64,000 nucleotides of DNA from positions 1-64,000 of the forward strand of contig JACVCH010000005.1 in the NCBI GenBank assembly GCA_016742175.1. Direction: 5' to 3'. This DNA comes from Rhizobiaceae bacterium (GTDB lineage: Bacteria; Pseudomonadota; Alphaproteobacteria; Rhizobiales; Rhizobiaceae). A program made the position numbers and the translations under genes. How positions within the stretch are numbered: position 1 is the stretch's first letter; every line of letters starts with the position of its first letter. The notes beneath the pieces were generated by a model, which did not search any database, had not been told where the DNA came from, and worked only from the letters and a program-made list of their open reading frames with translations. This document shows positions 51,673 through 60,943 of the stretch, one piece after another.

Positions 51673-52344
51673 ATGTTCATCATCAACGATCTTCCGCCCC
51701 AGATCCCGGCCGACGTGATCGACCTTCTCGAACAGGTCGAGACGGCAACGGTGGGCCACATCCTGCATTCCGGCTTCGTCGATCCGCGCCTGCGCGCCGT
51801 CCTCCCCGAAAAGCGCGTCGCCGGCACGGCCGTCACGCTGCGCATTCCAGGCGCGGATTCGACGCTTCTCCATCATGTGCTGTCGCTCGTGCGGCCGGGG
51901 GATTTCCTCGTCATCGACCGCTGCGGCGACACGCGCCACGCATGCTGGGGCGGCGTCGTCACCCATGCCGCCAAGCTTGCCGGCATCAAGGGCGGCGTCA
52001 TCGACGGCCCCGCGACCGACTTCTCCGAAATCCGCAAGGTTGAGATGCCGCTCTGGTGCGCCGGCCCGTCGCCGATCACCACCAAGCTATTGGGGCTCGA
52101 AGGCGCGTTCAACGTGCCGGTCAGCGTCGGCGGCCAGAATGTCGAGCCGGGCGATGCGATCCTCGCGGACGAGTCCGGCGTCCTCGTCCTGAAGCCCAAG
52201 GAAGCGCGCGCCATCGCGGAAAAGGCGATCGCCATGCAGGAGCGTGAGATCACGCTTCTGGAGCGCCTGCGCAAGGGCGAAAAGCTGCCCGTGATTTCGG
52301 GCGCGACGGAAAAGATCGAGACGGTCAACGCCCGCGCCGGCTGA
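51673..52344 (+). CDS. RraA-like / HMG-aldolase-family protein
   Basis: A 223-residue protein of the RraA/4-hydroxy-4-methyl-2-oxoglutarate aldolase fold. VEPGDAILADESGVLVL is the conserved C-terminal motif, and GGVIDGPATDFSEI is the active-site loop, where aldolases have Arg-Asp and this protein has Thr-Asp. Aldolase members also decarboxylate oxaloacetate, but the missing Arg weakens that prediction. It sits between a nitrilase-type amidase and an importer. An oxoacid lyase or decarboxylase role is inference. Confidence 0.8.
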   Translation: MFIINDLPPQIPADVIDLLEQVETATVGHILHSGFVDPRLRAVLPEKRVAGTAVTLRIPGADSTLLHHVLSLVRPGDFLVIDRCGDTRHACWGGVVTHAAKLAGIKGGVIDGPATDFSEIRKVEMPLWCAGPSPITTKLLGLEGAFNVPVSVGGQNVEPGDAILADESGVLVLKPKEARAIAEKAIAMQEREITLLERLRKGEKLPVISGATEKIETVNARAG

Positions 52345-52387
52345 GGCCGGTGTGATCAGGGAAGAGAAGAACAAGGGAGAGAGACAG

Positions 52388-53443
52388 ATGAAAACGAGAC
52401 TTCTTCTGGCGGGCGTCGCAGGCCTTGCCATGCTCCAGTCGCTCAGTGCCGCGTACGCGCAGTCCGGCCAGGTCACGCTCGCCGCCTATGACGGCATTTT
52501 CCAGACCGAATACATGGCCACCGTGATCGCCGGCTTCCAGGAAGCCTATCCGGATATCGAGGTGAACTACTACCCGATGGCGAATTCGGCGGCGACGCTC
52601 GGCACGCTGCGCGCCCAGAAGTCCGCCCCGCAGGTCGACGTCGTGATCTTCGACGTTTCCGTCGCCAAGGCGGCGACCGACGAGGGCCTGCTCGCCGAAC
52701 TCGACCGCGAGACCGTGACCAACCTCAACGATCTCTACGACACCGCCTTCACCGAAGGCGTCAACGCCGCCGCCGTCACCTTCGACAATCTCGTCCTGCT
52801 CTACAACACCAAGGCCATCGCCGAGGCCCCGACGAGTTGGGAAGCCTTGTGGGACCCGGCCTATGACGGCCGCGTCGTGATCCCCGCCGCGCCCGACATC
52901 CAGGGCATCGCGATGACCATCATCGCCAACCAGCTTGCCGGCGGCACCGACTACACGGACGGCCTCGACGCCGGCGTCGAGAAGATGGGCGAACTTGCCC
53001 CGCACGTCCAGACGTGGGAACCGACGCCCGATCCCTACCAACCGATCATGAACGCGCAGGCCGATATCGGCATCGGGTGGAACGCGCGCGGCCAGATCTT
53101 CTCCGACCAGTCGAACGGGTCGATGGGCGTCGTCATCCCGACCGAAGGCTCGGTCTTCCAGATCAACGCGATCGGCACCGTCGCGGGCAGCGCCAACGAG
53201 GAGGCCGCCAAGATTTTCATGAACTACGCCCTCTCGCCCGAAGCGCAGGCCGCGTTCACGGAACGCATGTTCTACGCACCAACGAACGAGAAGGCGCAGC
53301 CCGCGCCCGAAGCCCTCGAGCGCACTGCCGCCACGCCGGAACGCATGGAAACCATGCTCGACATCAACTGGCTGGAAGTGGCGCAGTTCCGCGAGGCGCT
53401 GACCGAGCGCTGGCGTCGCGAAGTCATCGCGCTCAGCCGCTGA
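52388..53443 (+). CDS. Polyamine-type ABC importer, periplasmic binding protein (PotD-like)
   Basis: A 351-residue family 1 solute-binding protein with a signal peptide ending LSAAYAQS, then VTLAAYDGIFQTEYMATVIAGFQEAYP and VDVVIFDVSVAKAATDEG, typical of PotD/PotF-like proteins that bind spermidine, putrescine or related cations. Relatives bind amino acid derivatives or opines, so the ligand is open. The ATG at 52388 follows an agggagagag site. A hairpin at 53459 follows the stop, and the ATPase and both permeases come next. Confidence 0.9.
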   Translation: MKTRLLLAGVAGLAMLQSLSAAYAQSGQVTLAAYDGIFQTEYMATVIAGFQEAYPDIEVNYYPMANSAATLGTLRAQKSAPQVDVVIFDVSVAKAATDEGLLAELDRETVTNLNDLYDTAFTEGVNAAAVTFDNLVLLYNTKAIAEAPTSWEALWDPAYDGRVVIPAAPDIQGIAMTIIANQLAGGTDYTDGLDAGVEKMGELAPHVQTWEPTPDPYQPIMNAQADIGIGWNARGQIFSDQSNGSMGVVIPTEGSVFQINAIGTVAGSANEEAAKIFMNYALSPEAQAAFTERMFYAPTNEKAQPAPEALERTAATPERMETMLDINWLEVAQFREALTERWRREVIALSR

Positions 53444-53458
53444 CATCGGGACAGGACT

Positions 53459-53483
53459 GCCGGGCGTTCAACGAGTGCCCGGC
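53459..53483 (+). other. Hairpin between polyamine-type binding protein and ATPase genes
   Basis: GCCGGGC and GCCCGGC form a seven-pair stem around an 11-base loop, 15 bases after the binding-protein stop. There is no T-run, so it is likely an mRNA stabiliser like the one at 45196. Confidence 0.5.
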
Positions 53484-53526
53484 GGTTTCCGATCATTTCG
53501 CGCGCCGCGAGGGCAGGAGAACCACC

Positions 53527-54648
53527 ATGCTCGCAGAAAACCCGATCCACATCGCCAATGCCGAAGCGTCGGACGCGCGCAGTGAGGCGCATCTGCAACT
53601 GACGCATCTCGAAAAGCGTTACGGCGACTTTCTGGCGGTCGAGGATCTGAGCGTTTCGGTCAGGCGCGGCGAGCTGATCGCGCTTCTGGGGCCGTCCGGC
53701 TGCGGCAAGACGACCACGCTGCGCATGATCGCCGGCCTCGCCTCGGCGACTTCGGGCGCCATCCGGGTCGACGGGCGCGAAATCCAGACGCTGCCCGCCC
53801 ATGCCCGCGACATGGGCCTCGTCTTCCAGAGCTACGCGCTCTTCCCGCACATGACCGTCGAGCGCAACGTCGCCTTCGGCCTCGAAATGCGCAGGAATTC
53901 GAAGGACCAGATTGCGGGCCGCGTCGCCAAGGCGCTGGAACTGGTGCAGCTCGGCCACCTCGCCCAGCGCCGCCCGCGCGAACTGTCCGGCGGCCAGCAA
54001 CAGCGCGTGGCGCTCGCCCGCGCGCTCGTCATCGAACCGAGCATCCTCCTCCTCGACGAACCGCTCTCCAACCTCGACGCCAAGTTGCGCGACCAGATGC
54101 GCGTCGAGATCCGCGACATCCAGCAGCGGCTCGGCATCACCACCGTCTTCGTCACGCACGACCAGGTCGAGGCGCTGTCGATGTGCGACCGGATCGCGGT
54201 GATGGATAAGGGCCGTCTGGCGCAGATCGGCACGCCGCAGGATATCTACGAGCGCCCCGCAACGCCCTTCGTCGCCGAGTTCGTCGGCCGCATCAACAAG
54301 CTGCCCGGCCGCGGGACGTCGGCGAACGAGATCACGGTCGGCGACCGCCGCTTCGGCACCGCCGGCAAAGGAGCAGCAAACGGTGCGGTGACCGCGATGA
54401 TCCGCCCGCACCGCATCGAGATCGTGCCGCGCGGCACGCCGGCCGACAATCGCAATGCGGCCGAGGGCGTCATCACCCGCGCCACCTATGTCGGCGATAT
54501 CCTCGAATACATGGTCGCGCTCGAGGGCGGCGTGACGCTCGCCGTCGAGACCGCGACGGGCGGGCATCGGCGCAACTTCGCGCTTGGCGACGAGGTCGAA
54601 CTGCGCTGGGCGCACGAGGACACGCTGGTTTTCGGAGCGGACGCATGA
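53527..54648 (+). CDS. Polyamine-type ABC importer ATPase (PotA-like)
   Basis: A 373-residue ATPase. Walker A LLGPSGCGKTTTLRMIAGL, signature LSGGQQQRVALARAL, Walker B ILLLDEPLSNLDAKLRDQM, switch His in VFVTHDQVEALSMCD, and a C-terminal TOBE/regulatory domain (TAMIRPHRIEIV). Start ATG 53527. It overlaps the PotB-like permease by four bases. Confidence 0.93.
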   Translation: MLAENPIHIANAEASDARSEAHLQLTHLEKRYGDFLAVEDLSVSVRRGELIALLGPSGCGKTTTLRMIAGLASATSGAIRVDGREIQTLPAHARDMGLVFQSYALFPHMTVERNVAFGLEMRRNSKDQIAGRVAKALELVQLGHLAQRRPRELSGGQQQRVALARALVIEPSILLLDEPLSNLDAKLRDQMRVEIRDIQQRLGITTVFVTHDQVEALSMCDRIAVMDKGRLAQIGTPQDIYERPATPFVAEFVGRINKLPGRGTSANEITVGDRRFGTAGKGAANGAVTAMIRPHRIEIVPRGTPADNRNAAEGVITRATYVGDILEYMVALEGGVTLAVETATGGHRRNFALGDEVELRWAHEDTLVFGADA

Positions 54649-55526
54649 CCGCGACCGACACGGCGCCGGCCGCCGCACCCTTCCGGCTCTCCGGACGGCA
54701 GATCGTGCCGCTCCTGATCATGCCGATCCTGATCGTCAACGCCGTCTCCTTCATCTGGCCGACGCTCAGCCTCCTGCGCATGAGCCTCAACGAGCCGATC
54801 GCCGGCGGCGCGATCCGCGAGACGCTGACGCTTCAGACCTATGTCAGCGTCATGACCGATTCGTTCTATCTCGAACTCGTCTGGAACTCGGTCTATCTGT
54901 GCTCGATCATCACCGCGTTCACGCTGCTCCTGTCCTATCCGATCGCGCTCTTCATCCACCGCGCCGATCCGAAATGGAAAAGCCTCCTGACCCTGATGGT
55001 CATCTCGCCGCTGCTCGTCAGCGCGGTCGTGCGCACCTATGGCTGGGTCATCATCCTGGGCGACCAGGGCCTGATCAACGCGCTTCTCCTCGGCTCCGGC
55101 CTCGTCGACCAGCCCGTCCGGCTGATCTTCAACAATTTCGGCGTCATGGTCGGCCTGGTGGAAATCCTGATGCCCTACATGATCCTGTCGCTGATGGCCG
55201 GCTTCGGCCGGCTCGACCCGCGGCTGGAGGAAGCCGCCCAATCGCTGGGCGCCAAGCGCCTGACGACGCTCTACCGCGTCACCATCCCGCTGACGGCGCC
55301 CGGCATCGCGCTTGGGTGCCTGCTCGTCTTCGTCCTGTCGATCTCGTCCTTCGTCACGCCGAAGCTGCTCGGCGGCGGGCGCGTCTTCCTTTTGGCGACG
55401 GAGATCTACGATCAGTCGATCGTGCTCCTGAACTGGCCGCTCGCCGCATCGCTGTCGATGCTCGTGCTGGTCATCTTCGGCGCCGCGCTCGTCGTCTATT
55501 CCCGCGTCGTCAAGGCACTGGATTGA
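54645..55526 (+). CDS. Polyamine-type ABC importer permease (PotB-like)
   Basis: A 293-residue permease with six helices; the EAA loop EEAAQSLGAKRLTTLYRVTIPLTAPG couples to the ATPase. The C-terminal VLVIFGAALVVYSRVVKAL completes it. The start overlaps the ATPase stop, and the second permease starts four bases after its stop. Confidence 0.92.
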   Translation: MTATDTAPAAAPFRLSGRQIVPLLIMPILIVNAVSFIWPTLSLLRMSLNEPIAGGAIRETLTLQTYVSVMTDSFYLELVWNSVYLCSIITAFTLLLSYPIALFIHRADPKWKSLLTLMVISPLLVSAVVRTYGWVIILGDQGLINALLLGSGLVDQPVRLIFNNFGVMVGLVEILMPYMILSLMAGFGRLDPRLEEAAQSLGAKRLTTLYRVTIPLTAPGIALGCLLVFVLSISSFVTPKLLGGGRVFLLATEIYDQSIVLLNWPLAASLSMLVLVIFGAALVVYSRVVKALD

Positions 55527-55530
55527 GCTG

Positions 55531-56325
55531 ATGGAACAGAAGAACTCGCTTCCCTTCACCATCGTCGTCGCCCTGCTCTTCGTCTTCCTGCTGGCGCCGG
55601 TGCTGCTCGTCTTCCCGATGAGCTTTTCGGGCGACAATTTCATGTCGTTCCCGCCCTCCTCCTGGAGCACGAAATGGTACGCGGCGCTGCCGGGCAATAC
55701 CGTTCTCATCGGCGCTCTCTGGACCAGCCTCGGCCTCGCCGTTGTGGTGACGACGCTCTCGCTCCTGATCGCGATTCCGGCCGCCTATGCGATCGCGCGG
55801 ATCGAGTTCTTCGGCCGCGAAACGCTGTTCGCGCTCTTCACCGCGCCGCTGCTCCTGCCCTCGATCGTGCTCGGCCTCGCGATCCTGATCGTCTTCGTCG
55901 GCATCGGCCTGATCTCGACCTTTCCAGGTCTCGTGCTGGCGCATCTCGTCGTGACGCTGCCCTATGCGCTGCGCGTGCTCGCAACCGCGCTTTCGACGCT
56001 GCCGCATCAGGTCGAGGAAGCGGCGTCGAGCCTCGGCGCGACACCGCTGACCGTCTTCCGGCGGGTGACGCTCCCGCTGATGACGCCGGGCATCGTCGCG
56101 GCCGCGGCACTCGCTTTCCTGGTCTCCTTCGACGAGGTCGTCATCTCGCTCTTCGTCGTCGGCCCGCGCATCACGACGCTGCCGGTCGAACTCTACCGCT
56201 ATGTGGACACACGCGCCGATCCGCTGGTCGCCGCCGCCTCGGTCTTCCTGATCCTCGGCACGGTCGCCGTCGTCCTGATCGTCGAGCGCACGATGGGTCT
56301 CAACAAGGCGGTCGGCAAGGGCTGA
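55531..56325 (+). CDS. Polyamine-type ABC importer permease (PotC-like)
   Basis: A 264-residue six-helix permease starting MEQKNSLPFTIVVALLFVFLL; the EAA loop is EEAASSLGATPLTVFRRVTLPLMTPG. It completes the importer (binding protein, one ATPase type, two permeases). A stem CTCGCCC/GGGCGAG follows in the 101-base gap before dgcN. Confidence 0.92.
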   Translation: MEQKNSLPFTIVVALLFVFLLAPVLLVFPMSFSGDNFMSFPPSSWSTKWYAALPGNTVLIGALWTSLGLAVVVTTLSLLIAIPAAYAIARIEFFGRETLFALFTAPLLLPSIVLGLAILIVFVGIGLISTFPGLVLAHLVVTLPYALRVLATALSTLPHQVEEAASSLGATPLTVFRRVTLPLMTPGIVAAAALAFLVSFDEVVISLFVVGPRITTLPVELYRYVDTRADPLVAAASVFLILGTVAVVLIVERTMGLNKAVGKG

Positions 56326-56426
56326 GCCCTCAATCGGTCTGGCCCTACGGCCGAACCGGACCTCGCCCTTGAGGCCGGACGGGCGAGATGCGACAACGGA
56401 CCCCTCCCAGGAACCCGAGGTCCGCC

Positions 56427-57425
56427 ATGCTCAAGACCCCTTATCTCCTCTTTCTCGGCGACGCGCCCGATCCGCTGGCGGCCAAGGTCGCCAACGGCAT
56501 CAAGGACTGGCGCCCCGACCTGTCCGTCGGCCAGTTCCGCATGGACGGTTGCAAGGCCGATCTCGGGCTAAAGGACTTGACGATAGCCGAGGCGAAGGCG
56601 GCAGGCGCGAATACCCTCGTCATCGGTGCGGCCAATCGCGGCGGAATCATCTCGAAGAGCTGGATCGCCGTCATGAAGGAAGCGATCGAGGCCGGCATGG
56701 ACGTCGCGTCCGGCCTGCACGACCTCCTGTCCGAAGTGCCCGAACTGGTCGAGGCTGCCGAACATCACGGCACGAGACTGATCGACGTGCGCATTCCGAC
56801 CGTCGACTACCCCATCGCGAACGGCGTCAAGCGCACCGGCAAGCGCTGCCTCGCCGTCGGCACGGACTGCTCGGTCGGCAAGATGTACACGGCGCTCGCG
56901 ATGGAAAAGGTCATGCGCGAGCGCGGCCTGAAAGCGACGTTCCGCGCCACCGGCCAGACCGGCATCCTCATCACCGGCGAAGGCGTCCCGCTCGACGCGG
57001 TGATCGCCGATTTCATGGCCGGCTCGGTCGAATGGCTCACGCCCGACAACGACGCCGACCACTGGGACCTGATCGAGGGACAGGGAAGCCTCTTCCACGC
57101 CTCCTATTCGGGTGTGACGCTGGCGCTGATCCATGGCGGCCAGCCGGATGCGCTGGTGCTCTGTCACGAGCCGACGCGCGACCACATGCGCGGCCTGCCC
57201 GGCTACAAGCTGCCCGCGCTGGAGGCGCTCCGGGACCTGGCGCTGACGATGGCGCAGATGGTCAATCCGGATTGCAAGGTGGTCGGGATTTCGATCAACA
57301 CGGCGGCGATGTCGGAAGCCGACGCCCGCGCCTATCTCGCCGAAGTCGAGGCGCGGCTGGGCCTGCCGGCCGTCGATCCGTTCCGCGACGGCGCGGAACG
57401 GCTGGTCGATGCACTGGAGGGCTGA
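56427..57425 (+). CDS. dgcN: DUF1611 protein, DgcN-like (D-amino acid N-acetyltransferase family)
   Basis: A 332-residue DUF1611 protein. The N-terminal domain is Rossmann-like. A P-loop-like motif GTDCSVGK lies at residues 145-152, followed by FRATGQTGILITGEGVPLDAV and IEGQGSLFHASYSGVTLALIHG. Members named DgcN take part in D-glutamate/D-amino acid breakdown by N-acetylation, followed by racemisation by the enolase-superfamily DgcA. No dgcA is adjacent here; an enolase-superfamily gene lies 17 kb away at 38902. ATG 56427 matches the family length. The stop abuts the convergent DUF1330 gene stop. Confidence 0.78.
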   Translation: MLKTPYLLFLGDAPDPLAAKVANGIKDWRPDLSVGQFRMDGCKADLGLKDLTIAEAKAAGANTLVIGAANRGGIISKSWIAVMKEAIEAGMDVASGLHDLLSEVPELVEAAEHHGTRLIDVRIPTVDYPIANGVKRTGKRCLAVGTDCSVGKMYTALAMEKVMRERGLKATFRATGQTGILITGEGVPLDAVIADFMAGSVEWLTPDNDADHWDLIEGQGSLFHASYSGVTLALIHGGQPDALVLCHEPTRDHMRGLPGYKLPALEALRDLALTMAQMVNPDCKVVGISINTAAMSEADARAYLAEVEARLGLPAVDPFRDGAERLVDALEG

Positions 57426-57434
57426 TCAGCCCTC
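57417..57434. repeat. 18-base perfect palindrome at two abutting stop codons
   Basis: GAGGGCTGATCAGCCCTC is fully palindromic. The central TGATCA holds both stops (TGA of dgcN at 57423-57425 and, on the other strand, the stop of DUF1330), and both proteins end Glu-Gly. It could fold as a hairpin in both transcripts. Confidence 0.7.
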
Positions 57435-57725
57435 ATAGCCTTCCATGATGGTCATCTCGGCGTCCGCCACTTCCTGGCGGATTGCCTTGGCGGCTTGGTA
57501 CTCGGCCGAATTGTAGCAGTCGAGCGCGTCCTTCATCGAGGCGAATTCGATGACAACGTTGCGGCCGCGGCCCTTGCCTTCCATGGCTTCATACGTCCCG
57601 CCGCGTGCCAGGAACTTCGCGCCATAGCGCTCGAAGGCCGGCTTGGCGGTCGACACGTAATCCTTGTAGCGCTCGGGATCGCGGACATCGACATGTGCGA
57701 TCCAGTAACCCTTGGCCATGGTCAT
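57426..57725 (-). CDS. DUF1330 protein
   Basis: A 99-residue protein of the DUF1330 family, a ferredoxin-like dimeric alpha-beta barrel: [20 protein letters not shown] at the start, then [26 protein letters not shown] and [18 protein letters not shown]. Related barrels include monooxygenases and stress-response enzymes, but no function is known for this type. It overlaps the pyrF stop by four bases, so it is coupled to pyrF. An alternative start is at 57719. Confidence 0.85.
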   Translation of the reverse strand: MTMAKGYWIAHVDVRDPERYKDYVSTAKPAFERYGAKFLARGGTYEAMEGKGRGRNVVIEFASMKDALDCYNSAEYQAAKAIRQEVADAEMTIMEGYEG

Positions 57726-58423
57726 GTCCCTTGGATGGTCTGCATTTCGTCGAGAATGGCATTCGCCGCCGCGCGCCGGTCGGATGCGGCGATGATCGGG
57801 CGTGCGACGACGAGGTGGCTCGCGCCCGCGCGCAGGGCGTCGGCGGGCGTCACCACGCGCTTCTGGTCGCCATGGTCGGCGCCCTGAGGGCGGATGCCGG
57901 GCGTGACGACGGCCATGGAAGGGCCGACGATGGCGCGTACCCGCGCGGCTTCTGCCGCCGAGCAGACGATGCCGCCCATGCCGGCGTCGCGCGCCTGTTC
58001 GGCGCGGCGGGCGACCAGCGTTTCGGGATCGTCGCGATAGCCGGCCTCGCTGAGGTCGGCCGCATCCATCGAGGTCAGGACCGTGACGCCGAGAAGGGTG
58101 AGGTCGCTGCCGCGCGCGGCCGTGACTGCCGCGTGCATCGCCTTCGGATAGGCATGCAGCGTCAGCATGGTCACGCCCATCTTCGCGATGTTCTCGACCC
58201 CCTTCGCCACCGTGTTGTCGATGTCGAGCAGCTTCATGTCGAGAAAGACCTGCTTGCCCGCGGCTGCGAGGTCGCGGGCGAACTCCAGGCCGCCGGCGAA
58301 AACGAGCTGGTAGCCGATCTTGTAGAAGTTCGCGAGCCCGTCAAGGTCGCGCACCACCTGCTCGGCGTCGGCGACCGTCGGCACGTCGAGCCCGACGATG
58401 AGGCGGTTGTCGAGCTTCGTCAT
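57722..58423 (-). CDS. pyrF: Orotidine 5'-phosphate decarboxylase
   Basis: A 233-residue TIM-barrel enzyme, the last step of UMP synthesis. [15 protein letters not shown] at the start, then the catalytic [17 protein letters not shown] and the phosphate-binding [18 protein letters not shown]. The start at 58423 gives the family length; the longer frame upstream is inside the flavin reductase gene, whose stop it overlaps (ATGA). Confidence 0.95.
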   Translation of the reverse strand: MTKLDNRLIVGLDVPTVADAEQVVRDLDGLANFYKIGYQLVFAGGLEFARDLAAAGKQVFLDMKLLDIDNTVAKGVENIAKMGVTMLTLHAYPKAMHAAVTAARGSDLTLLGVTVLTSMDAADLSEAGYRDDPETLVARRAEQARDAGMGGIVCSAAEAARVRAIVGPSMAVVTPGIRPQGADHGDQKRVVTPADALRAGASHLVVARPIIAASDRRAAANAILDEMQTIQGT

Positions 58424-59013
58424 CTCATCCTCGGCGAGAGCAGGCGCGCGCGCTCGATCAGCGTGCGGCAGACATTTTCCATGGCCTTGCGCGTGCGCTC
58501 GTCCTTGAAGCGGCCTTGCTCGTCGAAGGCGTCGCGGGCGCGCGCGACCGAGCATTGCGGCGTGATGATCTCGACGCCGCAATTCATCAGAACCGAGCGC
58601 AGATGGTAGAGCCCGCGAATGCCGGCGAAATTGCCGTCGGACGACGAGCAGAGCCCCGCGACCTTGCCTGCATAGGGCCTGAACGGCTTGCCGTTTTCGG
58701 CATGGACGCGGCTCACCCAGTCGATGGCGTTCTTCAGGAGCGGCGGGATCGAGGAATTGTATTCGGGGCTCGCGATCAGCAGCCCGTCATGCGCCGCGAT
58801 CTGGCGCGCGAGCTTGAGCGCGTTTTCCGGAACGCCGTGTTCGCGTTCCAGATCCTGGTCGACGATGGGCATCGGATAGTCGGCGAGCGAGATGCGGGTG
58901 ACGTCGGCGCCCTGTGCGCCGAGTTCGGACTGCGCCACGTCGGCGGTCTGGCCGCTATAGGCGCCGGTCCGGATCGATCCGGCGAAGACCAGGATTCTGG
59001 GTGCTGCCTGCAT
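58420..59013 (-). CDS. NADPH-dependent FMN reductase family protein
   Basis: A 197-residue flavodoxin-like reductase. [19 protein letters not shown] is the FMN phosphate loop, [21 protein letters not shown] is the family's signature stretch, and [14 protein letters not shown] follows. Relatives reduce chromate, quinones, azo dyes or free FMN. The start at 59013 follows agagg; starts at 59025 or 59034 would add four or seven residues. It is the upstream partner of pyrF and DUF1330 on the minus strand. Confidence 0.88.
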   Translation of the reverse strand: MQAAPRILVFAGSIRTGAYSGQTADVAQSELGAQGADVTRISLADYPMPIVDQDLEREHGVPENALKLARQIAAHDGLLIASPEYNSSIPPLLKNAIDWVSRVHAENGKPFRPYAGKVAGLCSSSDGNFAGIRGLYHLRSVLMNCGVEIITPQCSVARARDAFDEQGRFKDERTRKAMENVCRTLIERARLLSPRMR

Positions 59014-59069
59014 GCCGCCTCTCATCGCTGACAAGGCGATTAAAGCGCCTGCCGGTGCTTGTCAAAGTG

Positions 59070-59666
59070 TCAGGCGAGGGGGCGGCGATAGAGCCAGAGC
59101 TGGCTGGGCGGGAAATTGCGGAACACGAAGTCGTGGTGCTCGACCGTGTAGTTTCCGCGGCCGGGCGGAACCGGCGACTTCGGGCCGTAGCTGATCTGCA
59201 CGATCGGCCGGCCGGGGGGAATGCGCGCCAGAAGGTCTTCCACATAGGCGACGCGGCGCGGTACCGGAAAATTGAGGAGCGGCACCGCCGAGACGATCGA
59301 ATCGAAGACGAGCCCGCTCTGGTCGCCGAGCGTCGCGTCGAGGTCGAAGGCGTCGCCCTCGATGATGTTGACCTCGGGATATTCGGCTTCCAGATGTTCG
59401 ACGAAATCGGCCGAATATTCGATCGAATAGAGGTTTCGCGGCGCAACGCCCCGCTCCAGGATCGCCTTGGTGATGACGCCGGTGCCGGGTCCGAGTTCGA
59501 GAACGGGCAAACCCGATTCGGGATTGATGACCGACGCCATCCGCCGCGCGGTCACCGAACTCGTCGGCAGCATGGCGCCGACGGCGCGGGGCTGGTCGAT
59601 CCAGCCCTTGAGGAATTTCAGCTCTTCGTCGAAATGGCGCGTCAGCTTCTGCAACCCGGATTTCAT
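59070..59666 (-). CDS. pmtA: Phospholipid N-methyltransferase PmtA (rhizobial type)
   Basis: A 198-residue SAM-dependent methyltransferase at the membrane surface that converts phosphatidylethanolamine stepwise to phosphatidylcholine. It begins with the amphipathic ELKFLKGWIDQPRAVGAMLPTSS of the Agrobacterium/Sinorhizobium enzyme. The SAM loop is LPVLELGPGTGVITKAIL, the post-I acidic loop LYSIEYSADFV, and VSAVPLLNFPVPRRVAYV follows. Length and location downstream of dnaJ match rhizobial pmtA. Confidence 0.9.
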   Translation of the reverse strand: MKSGLQKLTRHFDEELKFLKGWIDQPRAVGAMLPTSSVTARRMASVINPESGLPVLELGPGTGVITKAILERGVAPRNLYSIEYSADFVEHLEAEYPEVNIIEGDAFDLDATLGDQSGLVFDSIVSAVPLLNFPVPRRVAYVEDLLARIPPGRPIVQISYGPKSPVPPGRGNYTVEHHDFVFRNFPPSQLWLYRRPLA

Positions 59667-59809
59667 CTCGGCGTCATCCCTCCATTCGACGGTGGCGGGA
59701 GACTACAGGCAAAGCGTGTCCGAACAAGGACAATCATGTCGCTCACACACGATTGAATGTCGCATTCGCGTCCTGCGTGTGGAGCCGGCCCTTGCGCAAG
59801 CCGCACGCG

Positions 59810-60943
59810 TCAGTTTCCGAACGATTCGAAGAAGTCCTTCATCCGGCTGAAGAAGCCGGCCGATTGCGGGCTGTTCTCGGTCGAGGAAAGCTCCTCGAAC
59901 TCCTCCAGCAATTCGCGCTGGCGCTTGGACAGGTTCTGCGGCGTCTCGACGGCAACCTGGATGTAGAGATCGCCGACCTGGTTCTGGCGCAGGACCGGCA
60001 TGCCCTTGCCCTTCATGCGGAACTGGCGGCCGTGCTGCGTGCCGTCGGGCACCTTGACGCGCGTCTGCGTGCCGTCGAGCGTCGCGACCTCGAATGCGCC
60101 GCCGAGCGCCGCCGTCGTCATCGAGATCGGCACCTTGCAGTAAAGGTCCGCGCCGTCGCGCTGGAAGAATTCGTGCGGCTTCAATGACAGGAAGATGTAG
60201 AGGTCGCCCGAGGGCCCGCCGCGCAGGCCGGCTTCGCCTTCGCCGGCAAGCCGGATGCGGGTGCCGTCCTCGATGCCGGCCGGGATGTTGACCGACAGCG
60301 CGCGTTCCTCGGTGACGCGGCCCTGGCCGGAACATTTGCGGCAGGGATCGGCGATCGTCTGGCCGCGGCCCTGGCATTGCGGGCAGGTGCGCTCGATGGA
60401 GAAGAAGCCCTGCGCGGCCCGCACGCGGCCGGAGCCCGAGCACATGGAACAGGTGACGGGCTGGGTGCCGGGCTTGGCGCCCGAGCCCGCACAGTCGTCG
60501 CAGACCATGGAGGAGGGCACGCGAATCTGCGCGGTCTTGCCGGCGAATGCCTCCTCGAGCGTGACTTCCATGTTGTAGCGCAGGTCGGCGCCGCGATTGT
60601 TGGCGCCGCCGCGGCGGCGCCCGCCCATCATGTCGCCGAAGATGTCCTCGAAGATGTCGGCGAAGCCGCCGGCCTGGCCGAAACCGGCTCCACCGCCGCC
60701 GCCGAACCCGCCTTGCTCGAACGCAGCGTGGCCGAAGCGGTCGTAGGCCGCGCGCTTCTGCGGGTCCTTCAACGCCTCATAGGCCTCGTTGATGTCCTTG
60801 AACTTCCGCTCCGCGTCGCCGTCGCCGGGATTGCGGTCGGGATGGTACTGCATGGCCAGCTTGCGGAACGCGACCTTCAATTCCTTGTCGTCCGCGCTCT
60901 TCTGCACCCCGAGGGTTTCGTAATAGCAGGCCTTCATTGTCAT
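59810..60943 (-). CDS. dnaJ: Chaperone DnaJ
   Basis: A 377-residue Hsp40 cochaperone that stimulates DnaK. The J domain with HPDRN is at about residues 6-70, then a Gly/Phe-rich linker ([17 protein letters not shown]), four Cys-x2-Cys-x-Gly-x-Gly zinc motifs ([32 protein letters not shown]), and two C-terminal substrate-binding domains. The start is ATG 60943 or 60937. It lies downstream of dnaK with a 223-base gap that holds a hairpin. Confidence 0.97.
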   Translation of the reverse strand: MTMKACYYETLGVQKSADDKELKVAFRKLAMQYHPDRNPGDGDAERKFKDINEAYEALKDPQKRAAYDRFGHAAFEQGGFGGGGGAGFGQAGGFADIFEDIFGDMMGGRRRGGANNRGADLRYNMEVTLEEAFAGKTAQIRVPSSMVCDDCAGSGAKPGTQPVTCSMCSGSGRVRAAQGFFSIERTCPQCQGRGQTIADPCRKCSGQGRVTEERALSVNIPAGIEDGTRIRLAGEGEAGLRGGPSGDLYIFLSLKPHEFFQRDGADLYCKVPISMTTAALGGAFEVATLDGTQTRVKVPDGTQHGRQFRMKGKGMPVLRQNQVGDLYIQVAVETPQNLSKRQRELLEEFEELSSTENSPQSAGFFSRMKDFFESFGN

